A DNA stretch of 64,000 nucleotides from Charina bottae (taxonomy: Eukaryota; Chordata; Lepidosauria; Squamata; Charinaidae). The notes beneath the pieces were generated by a model. The model saw only the letters and a list, made by a program, of their open reading frames with translations. It was not told the DNA's origin and searched no databases. The translations under genes and the position numbers were made by a program. The stretch spans positions 7,160,001-7,224,000 of the forward strand of contig JALMGJ010000025.1 of the NCBI GenBank assembly GCA_023362775.1. Reading direction: 5' to 3'. Shown here piece by piece: positions 47,304 through 59,747 of this stretch (positions are counted from its first letter, which is position 1; the number at the start of each line of letters is the position of its first letter).

Positions 47304-50300
47304 CTTTCCAGAATGCAAGACATCCAAATTTCTTTTCTCTCTCCTTCTCTCCAATTGTTTCCCTCTGCATCCAGACACTCCGGATGATAATAATGTGCTA
47401 GTTTTCAGTTCCAGGTATCAGCTGAATACAGCAATGATTTCAGAATGAAATGGAAACTGGAAATCCACTTAAGAGTTTGCCAGCTCCCTATATGCAGAAA
47501 CATATGTCCCTTAATACTGGTGTTGTGGAGACAGACATATATATCAAAAGAGCAGGCAGGGAAAGACTGTAGCTGTGCTTTATTCTCCCTAGAAAACCAG
47601 CTTTATTAATACTGAAATGGAGAATGACTTTTGTCTTGAGATTTTTAACATTTATTTTTGTACTGCTCAAACTCATATAATTCCATACTGTTTAAAATAA
47701 TGTATTTTAAACATAATATTGAGCAAATAAAATAGTATATAATTACAAAAAGAACATATACATCTGAGTTAGAAATCTTGGGATATAATCATATAATATC
47801 CAAGAATGAGCAAATATGCACAGGATTTCTAAAAGACTGCAGTCCTTAACATTAAACCTATTGAACACTGTGATGTTTAATTCCAAGTAAACATGCATAG
47901 GACTGCATTATTAGACAGATTGTCAGTAAACACAATGGCAATTTACCATTAATCATTGTCCCATCTCAGATATCTATCACACAATGATAAATCCCGGTAA
48001 GAATTTCTTTACCGGTCAAAAATATTTAACATCCCTAAATATAAAAGATGTTTTAAATATTCTGTTGGTCACCTAGCTCATTTTTATACTACATGTAAAA
48101 AAAAATCTTTAAGTTATATACTACATGAGGCCTTATGATACATGTGGTCCTCAGAGGTTTGGGGCATGACCTTAAAGATTCCAACATTTTTCAAAAATAT
48201 AGTTTTTAATACAACAGGTCAGTTTATTTATTTATTTTCTTACTTTACTTGTATGCCATCCATTCCTGAATTCTCTAAGAGGCTGATGGTCAGAAACATC
48301 ATGGAATAATTTTAAAAGACCTTCAAAAATGATAGATAATCCCAATAATGAAATGACCAGAATATCAACAATACCAAAATTATGCCTCTCCCACCCACCC
48401 AAAAAACAAAACAAAACAAAATCATGTGTTTGTCTGATTCAGACCTTCCTTCACTACATGTCTTCTTCCTTTGTTAGATGGAATAGCCAGATCTTATTTG
48501 TCTCCTGAAACCCAGGAAGAAAGCAATCTGAGTCTATTCCTCCTTATCCAGACCCTGGCCTGCACTTCTACTACATCATCTGTTTGCAGAGAAGGAGACA
48601 TAGCAAGCTGCACAAGTTGTAGGGAAGAAAAGAGACACAACTGGGGAAAATAGAAGGCCAGCCAGAAAGTCAGAGAAAAGGAGAGAAACAACAGAGTGGT
48701 AGTTGCAGTAGACATGTGGTGAGAAGTGCCGCAGGACCTGGAGGAGGTGGAGAAGCTCATAGGCCACACCCAAACCCTTCACTGGGCTAAATGGAGACTA
48801 AATGAGGAGACCACATGGAATAAAAGGACTGAATAAAAGGTCAAGTCTGAAACACATTTCTAAGCATATTTGGTCATAAGAAGTTGACTTGACTTGCAGT
48901 TGAATCTTAAGATTATTTAGGCAACAAACCAAATCTAAGTGCAGTAATGTAAGGGACCTGATTAGCATTGGAAGTAAAGGTCAGACTTAATAACACCCAA
49001 AACTGCATCCTCCATGACCTTGCTATTACCTCCCATCTCAATCCCAACAGCAAGTATCTGGGACAGCAGCTTCACACTGCCTAATTACACGGCCAATCCT
49101 ATTCTGGTTATAAAAGGAGACTGTATATGAAAATAGGTAAATATATGTGTAAAAGTATAAGCAGTCCTGAACATAAAATTTCAGAATATGGTATCACAAC
49201 TGAGTTGGTTTAAGACTTGGCAACTTTCTAGGAGGCCATAAGCAAAACTCTTTTTTTCCTTTATAACAAGGACTGCGTGGTTCTTGCCACTAACGTCATG
49301 ATATCACCAGATTGTTTAAGGAACAAAATGGGTGCCTTGAGCTTTGCAAATGCTTCAGACACCCATTTTGCTCCCAAAGAACAAGAGTGGGTAATCATCA
49401 TCTCTGTCTATCCCACTTTCCACTGAGGAACAGTCCTAGAATGAAACAAAGGTTTAAATTATTATTGCTCTTCTATGGAAAGGCATATATTCATGGGGGC
49501 TGATTGCATGCAGAATTTCTCCCATTTTGCACAAGCCACTTAATTACTTTCTGGCTAGCACAGTGTGTGTCCAAAATCACATAGCTGGAAGATGTCCACG
49601 TCACAAGGCTTTCTACCAATCTTCCCCCTGTAGTCCCCTTTATCCCCCAAAAGCCTGTACTCAGAATGAGCAATCTTCTTGAATCTCATGGACTGTGGCA
49701 TATGGACTGTCAGAGGGGAGGATCATCCCCTGACCCACCCACCCAAAAAAACCTTGCTTTTGGGCAGGCACAATTTGCTTCCATGATAAATGTGGTGGGG
49801 AGATGATCTATGAACTTTGAAAATGAACTTCTGGAGATTGAAAATGCAGGACAGGCTTGTGTGTATGCATTTATTTTGTCAGATTTCAAACAGAGGCATA
49901 AGGATTATATTTTTATTTTACTACGGAAGGGGTCTGTAGAATTCTTGATGCTGAGAGAACACTTTGTGTATTATTTACCACCAACAAGGGACACTCTGTC
50001 AAACCAGAATTCACAGGAGTAGAAGTTGACTGAATTCATGGCATAGTGTGGGAAAATTACCTCAGCACAGTCTGTATTGCTGATTGTTCCTTATGTGACC
50101 TGAAAGATGTTGTGTTCACATCCTCAGCTCCTAGTGTCAAAGAACACGCTCAATCTTCACATGCCAAGATGAGGAAAACCAACTGCAATGCCCAACAGAG
50201 CTAGTGCCTGTCAAATACATTCATTTACTGTAACGCCAGCACTCTGGGCTTGGGAACTAGAATCTTAAAAGAGGAAAAGAAAAGGCACCCCCTTTGAAAG

Positions 50301-50387
50301 AAAACTCTCCAAAGGAGGAAATTTGAATCTTATTTTCATTTTCTTAAGTACTGAATTATGTCATTATTTTTCATTGTCATTATATGA

Positions 50388-50430
<43 letters not shown>

Positions 50431-51253
50431 AAACTTGTTACATGACATAATTACACTGAAAATAAAATCATATCTGTATAGCATACAATTTAAGTGCTGC
50501 GTGAGTGCAGGGGAATAAAAATATGCGAGCTCATAGCTGGGATAAACTGCTCATCTCTGCATACAGACTACCTTGGAGGAGGTGAGTGTCATTTTGAGTT
50601 ATTAATTCAACTGCTAATTTGCTACATTCAAGTAGTTACACTTTACTAGCAGAAGATGAAGAGGTGACATTGGCGTCTTGGAATCAAAACCTCTCCTTCC
50701 ACATTTCCAACTTCAGTGCATAGAACGATGTCCATCAATAAAAGCTTAATGACTTTTAAGGGAAAGAAAAATAGCTCAGACTTTTTTTTCTTTCTTTTCT
50801 TTTGCCTCAGAATAGAAGCAGAGCCTTGTGCTAAACCCCTTCCTCCAGCATCCACCCAAGCTTCTGATCAATTGCTATTGCCTACAGTGGCTCCAGGTGA
50901 AGAAGCAACCGTTTATTTTGTTTGCTTGTTAAATTTGTCTACCGCTGGCTTCATCTGACAGAAATAGTTACATTCTTGACAAAACCTGCACAGACATCTA
51001 TTTGTTCTTTTCAGCAGAACATGCTTACGTTGTGAATGATGTTTATTTCAGGCAAAGTAAGGTATCTCATATGTCAAACATTTTGGCAGTTCAAATACAG
51101 CTGTGACTTGCAAAAAGCCGCACTTGCAGAAAATATTTTCTTCTTGAAACCGAGGACAATTTTAGGACTTCTGGACTTTTCTAAAACAAATGTTATAAAA
51201 GCTCTTCAGTCAGCTCTCCTTTCTCCTTTGTTAGTTTGTCTGCATCACAAAAG
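47304..51253. other. No gene; one CA microsatellite
   Basis: This is 3.9 kb with no recognised coding region or element except an AC run at 50388-50428. Confidence 0.45.
50388..50428. repeat. AC microsatellite
   Basis: About twenty AC units. Confidence 0.95.
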
Positions 51254-51267
51254 CTATCTATCTACTG

Positions 51268-51319
<52 letters not shown>

Positions 51320-51397
51320 ATCTATCTATTTATCTATTTATCTATTTATCTATTTATCTATTTATCTATCCACCTACCTACCTACCTACCTACCAAC
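51254..51397. repeat. TCTA / TTTATCTA / CCTA compound microsatellite
   Basis: TATC units grade into an 8-bp period (TTTATCTA) and then CCTA units. The long Ile/Tyr-rich open frames across it are not genes. Confidence 0.95.
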
Positions 51398-52177
51398 TTG
51401 TATGTTGCCTCACTCACAAAGTGACTTTGTAATTTTAGATTAAAATATTTAAAATAATAAGGGAAACAATCATATATATGTCTATATGTACACATCTATA
51501 CATATATCATGACCCCTCCCTCTATGAAACACACACACATATATTGGGAGATTCCGTATCTAGTACCTGCCATTTCATTGTGCTCTAGCCAGAAACCTCA
51601 GCTTCAGGATGCAAATATAAGCATCATATAAAGTATTTCAATAATACATGCAAAACAAATCATCAACATAGGTTCTACATGAATTTGTACATATCACAAG
51701 CACAGAAAGTCTCTGCAGGGGAAAACGATCCACATGCATAGCTCCAAAACATTTGTATATGTTGCATTCTATTGTTAGAGCAGACTGTATAGTCTCTTTG
51801 CATCTGAAGAGCTGATCTAAGGGGGTCATTATACAACCTGGAACAATTTCCTCATATGCTTCTCTTACGGATTAGCTACCCGTGCTTCTCCTCGTGCTAG
51901 CATTCTTGGGGGTGGAGGATGTGCTCAAGAAAACTCTACGCTAGTATGCAGAAGCTCCTTCTTGGCTATCCAAAATGATATCCTGGTAACTATTTGGAGT
52001 GCAACGTTTTGCTTTATCCAATGAAAACTGTAATATCAGCAGATGCTGCCTTCAGACAAGTAGTTAGGGAAAGCATGCAGAGCGCGGCCTCCGGAGTTCT
52101 TTCCAGCTCCTTAATAATAGGGCTGCCGTAAGACACATAACTGGATAATTTGTGGGGGGAGGGGCTTAGTATGGAAG
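51398..52177. other. No gene recognised
   Basis: No recognised element or coding frame. Confidence 0.4.
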
Positions 52178-52185
52178 TCTTATAG

Positions 52186-52415
52186 CAGGGGTGGGGAGCC
52201 TTTTTTCTGCCAAAGGCCATTTGGATATTTATAACCAGGGACCGGGGGTGGGTGGGGGGTGGGGTTTCTGGGATTTCCGCGGACTGGGGGCTGGAGTTTG
52301 CGGGCGGGAACCAATCATAAGCACTGGGGGTGGGGTTTGTGGGCGGGAGCCAATTGTGTGGAAGGGGCGGGGTTTGCGGGCGGGAGCCCCACGGGCCTGA
52401 CGTTGCCCACCCCTG
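52186..52415. mobile_element. hAT MITE with GC-rich minisatellite core
   Basis: The ends CAGGGGTGGGGAGCC and TTGCCCACCCCTG are inverted repeats. A perfect 8-bp TSD TCTTATAG lies at 52178-52185 and 52416-52423. The core contains three to four imperfect copies of a ~40-bp unit built on GGGTGGGGTTTGCGGGCGGG and GAGCCAAT. No transposase frame. Confidence 0.9.
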
Positions 52416-52423
52416 TCTTATAG

Positions 52424-52925
52424 GGATGCACCAAGACAATTATTTTCTGGAATTATTTTCTCTGCAGTTGTTAGCTGGATTTGGCCCCTTTTTGAACTCA
52501 GTCTTTCTTTTGTCACCTTCTCCCACATCAAATGAGATTTCATTCTGCTTCCTTTTTGGAGAGCTGTCTTGCTGAGGGACAGACATTCCATTGGATTGGA
52601 AAGAATAACAAGTTAGGGAAAGTGTGAAGATCATGGCTTGTGGAATGCTTTCCAACCCCATGACCAGGGGGCATAGGAGATGGGTGTATTTTCTTCTGTG
52701 CAATGCTGTTAAAGTGTTGTGTGTTTATGTGTGCATTTTCTCCCCAGGGACTAATGTGCATATGTATTGCCTGTTTTTGTGTGTATGTATGTCTGTGTAT
52801 TTGAGGAACTAATCAGGGTGAGAGCATATCCATTGCCTCTGGTCTCCACGTGTTTCTGCTCTCCTCTCGTGTTGCATCTGTGGGGGGGGGGGTTAAGAAT
52901 ATGAGTTTGTGAAGCAAAATCTCTG
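52424..52925. other. No gene recognised
   Basis: Includes a poly-G run near 52881-52892. No recognised element. Confidence 0.4.
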
Positions 52926-52929
52926 TCAT

Positions 52930-53072
52930 CTATCTGTGCTCCTGCCCTCTGAAGATGCTGGCCACAGATGCTGGCGAAACGTTAGGAACCACAACTTCCA
53001 GAACACGGCCACACAGCCCGGAAGACCCACAACAGCCATCGAACTCCGGCCGTGAAAGCCTTCGACAATACA
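52930..53072 (+). mobile_element. Penelope-like element terminal fragment
   Basis: CTCTGAAGATGCTGGCCACA, GATGCTGGCGAAACGTTAGG, CAGAACACGGCCACACAGCC and CTCCGGCCGTGAAAGCCTTC are phrases of a widespread amniote Penelope-like repeat. Only ~140 bp remain, with no coding part. The first 45 bp hold a decayed hammerhead-like core. Confidence 0.65.
52945..52987 (+). ncRNA. Decayed hammerhead-ribozyme-like motif
   Basis: CTGAAGA (52949-52955) and GAAA (52976-52979) are present. Helix I pairs CCT (52946-52948) with AGG (52984-52986). Helix II should pair GCCAGC with GCTGGC around the loop CACAGAT, but this copy reads GCTGGC on both sides, so the stem is largely lost. The cleavage triplet is GTT. Likely inactive. 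Confidence 0.5.
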
Positions 53073-53302
53073 TTGATTCTCCCTTTCTTGCTTCACAGCT
53101 TACTGAAAGGATTTTAGCTACTAATGTCACTGCATGCAGTTCTTGAACTTGAACCAGACATCTCTCACCTTTAATGCACATGCTGGCAATTCGCAGGAGG
53201 GGGGGGGTGTCATTTTTTTTTAAATTTAGTTTTGCCAAAGAATGGCAGTGTCCAATTTCCATTGAAATCAGTGAAGAAAAGAACCCTTTGTTAGGAGTAT
53301 CA

Positions 53303-53410
53303 TATCTGGGCTGCAAAAATCTGGACAATCATTAGATGGCAACAAAGAGATAGGGAGAACTCTATTTTCTGCCATCTAATGGTGGTCCAAATTTTTGCAG
53401 CCCAACTATA
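53303..53410. mobile_element. Palindromic MITE, possible TA target
   Basis: TATCTGGGCTGCAAAAATCT ... CATTAGATGGC is matched by TGCCATCTAATGGTGGTCCA ... TTTTTGCAGCCCAACTATA. The arms are ~45 bp, with a short AT-rich centre. The TA at each edge fits a Tc1/mariner-type TSD, but the superfamily is uncertain. Confidence 0.7.
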
Positions 53411-53493
53411 GTGGCACTATCTTTTATGTGGTAAAAGCTATAGTTGGTGACGGGGAGAACACAGCCTCCTAAAAGCTTAATTTTTGAAGGGAG

Positions 53494-53560
53494 AAATCTC
53501 AGTGGTAGCTTACATGAAGTACATACAAAGCCATAGATCCAATCCCTGGTATCCTTAAAT
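53494..53560 (+). mobile_element. tRNA-derived SINE head fragment (family C)
   Basis: AATCTCAGTGGTAGCTTACA ... GATCCAATCCCTGGTATCC shows weak A- and B-box-like motifs like those at 32892-32970. Old and partial. Confidence 0.45.
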
Positions 53561-56500
53561 AGTACTCACGAATCAGTGTAGAACAGCTTTCAAAATCTGA
53601 GTTGCCTCTAGATGGCTGTAGCTGCACTCCCTGAATTGTCAGCACTAAGTCTACTGAAAAACTATTAAAAAATGACTAATCAACCAATAGTGCTTGACTA
53701 ACACATTTTTCCAGGAACTTCCTCTAATAGAAAAAAAAATTATGGACACACACTATAGTTATCTCTGGCTGATTATATTTTCGCTATACACAGCAATGAT
53801 AATTGAAAAGGTTTTGATGGTTAAAAGATACAGTCCTAATTCATATATCTAATTACCTGCAGAATGTTAAGAAAATCAAGACTTCAAAACTCTTCCTGAA
53901 ATTAAGATTTAAATATCTCATGATTCAACCTCAAAATTTTCTTTTCTTTGCACCAGTAAATAAATCAGCTGTGGTTAATTGCTCAATATAAGAACTATCT
54001 CCTGACTTCATGTCCCACTAAATGTTCCAAGAAGGATGTTAGGAAAGAACCAGTCATTGAAATGTTCTCCTAATGTTAGCATATTAAACTATCCTAATGA
54101 GGCAACAGACTATTACATTCTGGAAAATGTTTGGAAGTCAGGTTGTCTCAAACTACCTCTAGTTTTGTCTTTGTTACTGCTTTTCTTTTTCAGTGAACTT
54201 ACAAATCTCAGTAACTCAAAAAACACATAAATCTGTCTTTTCCCAAAAACTTTAAAAATAAATAACCTTTTGTGAATCAACTCCTAGAAAGAGGAAGCTG
54301 GGCAATGAGAGAAAACATTTTTGTTTCATCAAATTATTCCAGAAAAAGGAAATGCAGCTGCAGTGGTATCAATTTGATATTTAACCAGGGAAATCATTTA
54401 TTTTCTCTCTCTCACACACACACACACTTGGTTCAGGTTTCTGACTGGAAAAAAAATAGTAATAAGGGCTCCTGATCCTTAAATAGGCAAAAATAAGCAA
54501 ATGAATGTACTGTATCTCTGTGATGGAAAAAGCTTCCTTTGCCCACATCTGCCTGTGATTTAGTTAAGAGACCAATACCTCTGCCATAAAATTGTGACCA
54601 TCTTACCAGTGGAATGGGCTTTCCTAGAATATCTGTGATCCAGCTTGTCCAACATTATATTGCCACCCAAAACATAGGAAAAAAAGCCCCCACAATAAAA
54701 AAAATAGCACAATATTAGCCTGACATAGTTGGAGAACTAAAGCATGAGGAGGGGGAAGCAAAGCTGTGTGACAGATGAAAAGGTCTCAATGGATGAATGG
54801 TACCACCAGAAATCAGCCAGAGGTAATCAAATAATGATTACAGAAGAAAAATGAGGGCTGGGGGGAGAGGAAGAGAGGTCGACTCAGAGTAAAAATCCTT
54901 GATTAATAATATTGCTCACAATAATATGCATTTCATTATATATCCTTCCTCCAAAACTCCCAGTATCCCGTACACATACACATTCAAGGAAAAATAAGTC
55001 ATGGTAAAGGCGGGAGAGAGTTAATAAGTGGCCCAGTGTGGACAATATCAAAAGCTCCCTGTTGTCCTTGGAGGAAAGAGAACGTACTCTACAATTTGTA
55101 CTGGCATGCCCTCAAACCTGAACAGATTACTTTTTGACGATCAATATCTGTAACCACCAGAGGCCTCTTACAGAGTTTGGAGGGGGTGGGTGGGGAATGG
55201 GCTTCCAAGAGACCAGGTCCCAAGCTTACATTTTATTTTTTGCCACTGGGTGCTGAAGTAAGAGTTTTGGACAAGGCTCATTTTTCATCTCTTTATAAGG
55301 CTGCGGAGTGAATATGAAGTTTGCTGACAGGTTCCAAGTGCTTCTCTTTGCAGATTTCCAGTCCCACATATAAACACCCCAGAAAAAACATCTCTCGGAG
55401 CAAATTTCCTATCTTGCCTTTGCCATCAGTGGGACAAATAAGCCCCATTATATAGACTTTAAGTATAATAACTTGCACTCATTCATCTAAAGCAACAGCA
55501 ACAAACCAAAACATTTTCCTTCATGTTCTTAAGTTTTTCTGCCACCACTGAATTTATAACCCATTAACCCTCATATTATAAGAAATGAGGGTTAATGAAT
55601 AGCTGCACATGTATACATCTTAACATTTTATAGGAGATTGACCAGCTCTGTACTTGATTGCTAAAACATGCCTTCCTTAAGAGCAATTGCAATGGATTTT
55701 TTTTCCTGCCAGATAAAATAATTCAACAGCAAAGACAGATAAAAATCATTCTTATGGATATTACTGTAGTGGCTTCTATACCATGGCCTCTTGCTGGTTA
55801 TTTGGTTTTCCTGATTTGCAATCCCAACTTCTCCATTTTTCTATTTCAGTCTAAGTAAACTGCTTTCCTATCTTATTGCACTTCATTATTCAATCAATGA
55901 AAGCAGAGAATAGTTTTGCAGATATACTGATATTTTCCCCTCCCTGTTTTAATTTTCTTGAAACTAATCAGTCCATCAGAAGGAAGGAAAACAAGAAGGA
56001 AGGAAACAGAAAACCCATGGATTTTTTTTAAAAGTAGGAAATGGGACAAGAAAAACAGGGGAATGTGGAGAGAGACTGTATTATTAATAGGGAACTATGC
56101 AATGATGGATGAAAGAACAACAATATCCTTTAATCATAAAGCACTAACATTCCAGCAGTGCTGGTAAGTGAGTGAAGCAATGAAACCATCTGAGACTTTA
56201 ACAGATGAATTAGGGAGGATTCCACTGTGGATTCCTGGACCAATTTCAAGGCAGTAGCCTGATTAACTAATGCATAAAAAGAAAGTGATTCTTCCAATCA
56301 ATAAGCTTTTATGTAGGCATATTTGTGTTATAACATTTAAACACAGCAGAAGCAGAAATTCCACATTCCAGCTAACAAGGGAATAGCTTTTCCACGACTC
56401 TGGCAAAATATCTTTACATTGGTTTCTCAATGGTATTTATTTATTGTTTGAACCTGTTGTCTTTAGCTACTAAAGAACTAATGATGACAATTGTAACAAT

Positions 56501-56777
56501 TCTAATTTTTTTATTAAAAAAATGTTTAAAACTTGGATTTTTAAAAAATACTCTAGCGATCAAGAGTCACTGAAAACAATATATACATACATTATTTTGC
56601 TTTGCTTTTTTTCAGTGAAAAATAACTTTTTAAATAACTATAAATGAGTGAGAAGCTACATTCCAGTCCAAGTTCTAATTTTCTTTCAGTTCTACGATGA
56701 CACCATTTTAAATGTATATCTGGGGAAAGTGGAGAGAGGAATAGAAAAACAGCTATACTATGTATAATATCTATACA

Positions 56778-56779
<2 letters not shown>
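53561..56779. other. No gene; one hairpin
   Basis: A 13-bp perfect inverted repeat with a 10-base loop, CATTAACCCTCAT / ATGAGGGTTAATG, lies at 55562-55597. No coding or mobile element was recognised. Confidence 0.45.
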
Positions 56780-56862
<83 letters not shown>

Positions 56863-56866
56863 TGCA

Positions 56867-56910
<44 letters not shown>
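56780..56910. repeat. TG / TA compound microsatellite
   Basis: TG run, TA run, short CACATATATGCAGTGTGTG link, then a second TA run. The halves are partly self-complementary. Confidence 0.95.
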
Positions 56911-56916
<6 letters not shown>

Positions 56917-57026
56917 ATAATTTTTATATGACAGTTTATATTCTGCCCTTCATAGGTATATGCATCCCTTATATGTCCTGGAAACCACCCTTGGCATGGT
57001 TGTCAAGATATGTCAAGATATGAGTT

Positions 57027-57620
57027 CTTTTTTTTTTTTTTTTTTAAAGTGTTTTTACTTTATAACAAGTTTAAAAAATATATAGAAAAATGCAAAAAGA
57101 AACCAACAAACTACAAAAATACAAAAAAGAAAGGCTATAAAGAAAAATAAAATAAAAAGGAAAAATATAATTAACAATAGCAAACAAAACAGAAGAAAGG
57201 CACAAAAAATTACAACCAATCTAAGCATGTGTTGCAAAATACAAAAACTTCAGAATTATAAAAATTAAAGCTCCATTGTTATAAAATAACATGAAATCTG
57301 TGCCAAAGGGATATTTATTGCATCATTTTATAATTAGTAAAAAACATTGCCTCTTCAAAAATGGATAAACTACACATGTCCTGAATCCAGTCCTTAATTT
57401 CCAGGATAGTGATAGTTTTACAACTTCTCAAAATAATTATCTTAGCAATTCCCCACACCCATATAACAAAACATCTTGAAAAATATTCAAATTCCACATT
57501 TTGGTAACATAATTCAGCATAACATTAATATACATAATATTCCCCATAAAGCTACTTATATATATTAAAATGTTATTCCAAACAGATGACAATAGCTCAC
57601 TTGACCGTATCATATGCATA
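57027..57620 (-). mobile_element. Decayed L1 3' end, reverse
   Basis: A T-run at 57027-57046 is the reverse of an A-tail. On the minus strand, fragments IAKIIILRSCKT, LEIKDWIQDMCSLSIFEEA fit the L1 ORF2 C-terminal pattern (xAARxxxxxxWKxxxIPtxxdWixdmxxLsxxEe). Stops are frequent. No TSD was found. Confidence 0.45.
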
Positions 57621-58623
57621 CTGACCCCTCACTTTTTTTTACATCAACCGAGATAATCTGACATTTGTCCTTTCAAATGTATGCTTTTTAATGGAAGACC
57701 CTTTCTAGACTTTGATCACTGAAAACAGATCATGGTAATTCTCGCAGATCATGTTAAAACTGCAGCAACATTTGAGAAAACTACATCTCCTGAGAACTAC
57801 CCGATTATCTCAAGGCACTCGGCTCATTCATGCTTTGGCAAGTGCACCAGAAAACAGGCAACCAAACCTTCATTTTCTCCACTCCACTATGTGGAAACAC
57901 AGGACCTTCATTTTCAACGATTTTTGTGTGAAGCAAATTTTTAGAAGTTACTTCCGCCTTTAATTGCAGCCTCAGTCAGAACAAGATGAAAGGGAGAAAA
58001 GAGGTGGCGACAAGTCGTGGAAAGAAGTAGCATTTAGCATCACCCCAGGTATGGGAAATCTAAAGGGAACAAACTGTACTGTCAACACATCTCTTTTATA
58101 TAATTTTCCCTATCTCTTTTAAGCTGCCTTCACACGCACACAGCTTTTTCAGTATCTCCAAGGATAAAGATTTAAGAACAAAGCTGCCATATCTTCAAGG
58201 ATCCTGCCTGTTACTTGCTATATAGCTCCACCTTTTCCCCAGGTCAGTTTTTGGTTCATATCAGAAAGATGGTGACTTGGTAAGATGCAGTTTGTTCGTT
58301 CTTCACTCTGTGAGCCATGAAAACCACACTTCAGACTATTAGTAAAGAGATCTGATAAGTAGAAATACTAATTAGATCGCTTTCTGCCACTCTCAGAAGC
58401 TTGAAGGGATAATATGCCTTGTACATATCAGAAACAGCCTGCTCATTCAGATCAGCTCCAGCTTCAGGTGAGACTGTTGAAATGCTGGGGAGCGTGGCTT
58501 AAGGAAGGAGGTAACCACCCCTCCTCATTGCATGGGGACTTTGACTGAAACCAGTTGAAATGGGAGATAAAATGAGCACTTTCCTTTCTTCCTTCTAGCA
58601 TTCTCCCCTGAAATATTGAGCTG
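57621..58623. other. No gene recognised
   Basis: No recognised element or coding frame. Confidence 0.4.
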
Positions 58624-58634
58624 CTGGTGATACT

Positions 58635-58945
58635 AAAAAGGCAGTCGTGTCCGACTCTAGGGGCCGGTGCTTATCTCCGTTTGTTAGCCAAAGAGCCAGC
58701 GTTGTCCGAAGATGCTTCCACGGTCATGTGGCCGGCATGAAGCGCGCAGAACACTGTTACCTACCCACTGAAGTGGTACCTATTCATCTACTTGCATTTG
58801 CATGCTTTCGAATTGCTAGGTTGGCAAGAGCTGGGGCGAGTGCGGGAGCTCACTCCATCACGCGGGGCTAGGGACTCAAACCTCCGAACTTGCGATCTTC
58901 TGATCGACAAGCCTGGCGTCTTACCCATGAGCCACCACACCCCTT
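58635..58945 (-). mobile_element. SINE family A, near full length, reverse
   Basis: From GGCAGTCGTGTCCGACTCTA to GAGCCACCACACCCC: on the minus strand, tRNA-like head with GGTTTGAGTCCCTAG, body and BovB-like 3' end. It lacks the ACCTTT tail. The repeat CTGGTGATA at 58624-58632 and 58946-58954 is the probable TSD. Confidence 0.85.
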
Positions 58946-58960
58946 CTGGTGATATTACTA

Positions 58961-59734
58961 GCCATTAATTGGCATTTTTTCAGAATACATGGCTAATGTG
59001 TATGTGCTGGAAAAATAATATTACAAAGAAAGTGAAAGGGCAAAGAGAAATGTTTCAATGATATAAGAAGCTGATTAAAGCCTCAGAGGACTCAGAGAAA
59101 ACAAGAATGAAAGAGCTGGTGGTGTGCCAAGAAGGCTCAGCATCCAGAATTCATTCTGCTGAATTGCTAAAGTTTTCCTTTGTTTTATTTTGGGATTGTA
59201 CCACTTTAGATGGCAAACCTGGTAGAGGGACAGCATCTTTGAATTTTTTTTTTTTCGTTAAGTAAAAAAAAATATTTCACATAAAAATATCCAACAGGTA
59301 AGGGAAAGGGTTTATTTTATTGTATTTTGTTTAGAAAATCTATATATGCCACCTAGGTCCTTAACAGCTTTCAGCAGCTTCTTAACATCCCTGGTGGTTT
59401 AACTTACATTTCTCCTCAGTACAGTACTGTGTTTTTCCTGTGTCAGGGATTATATTTTCCACCGTGAGAAAGATTCAGACATGGAACCCCAAGAAGGCTA
59501 TGGCAGGATGGCAAATTTATTATGGCATGAGCTTTCATGAGCTACCTTCATTTTAACAGTTGAAAAAGTGTTGGATGTGTGGAGGAAATACAAAACATAT
59601 GTTGACCCCAATTCCAAATATTTGCACTGGTGAATCAGCCAATGATCCCCAGTCTTTTAGTAATAACATGCTGGCATAACGCAGCAGGTATTTGAATAGT
59701 TAGAATGAGACATATGAACAGTATAATGCAATGT
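58961..59734. other. No gene recognised
   Basis: No recognised element or coding frame. Confidence 0.4.
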
Positions 59735-59747
59735 ATCAACAACCATT

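Noticed and set aside
48471..48782. Short open frames with Ser/Leu-rich content as possible exons
   Set aside because: No domain or clear splice-site arrangement could be supported by reading alone.
51036..51443. Ile/Tyr/Ser-rich open frame
   Set aside because: Produced by the TCTA microsatellite; the non-repeat part has no known motif.
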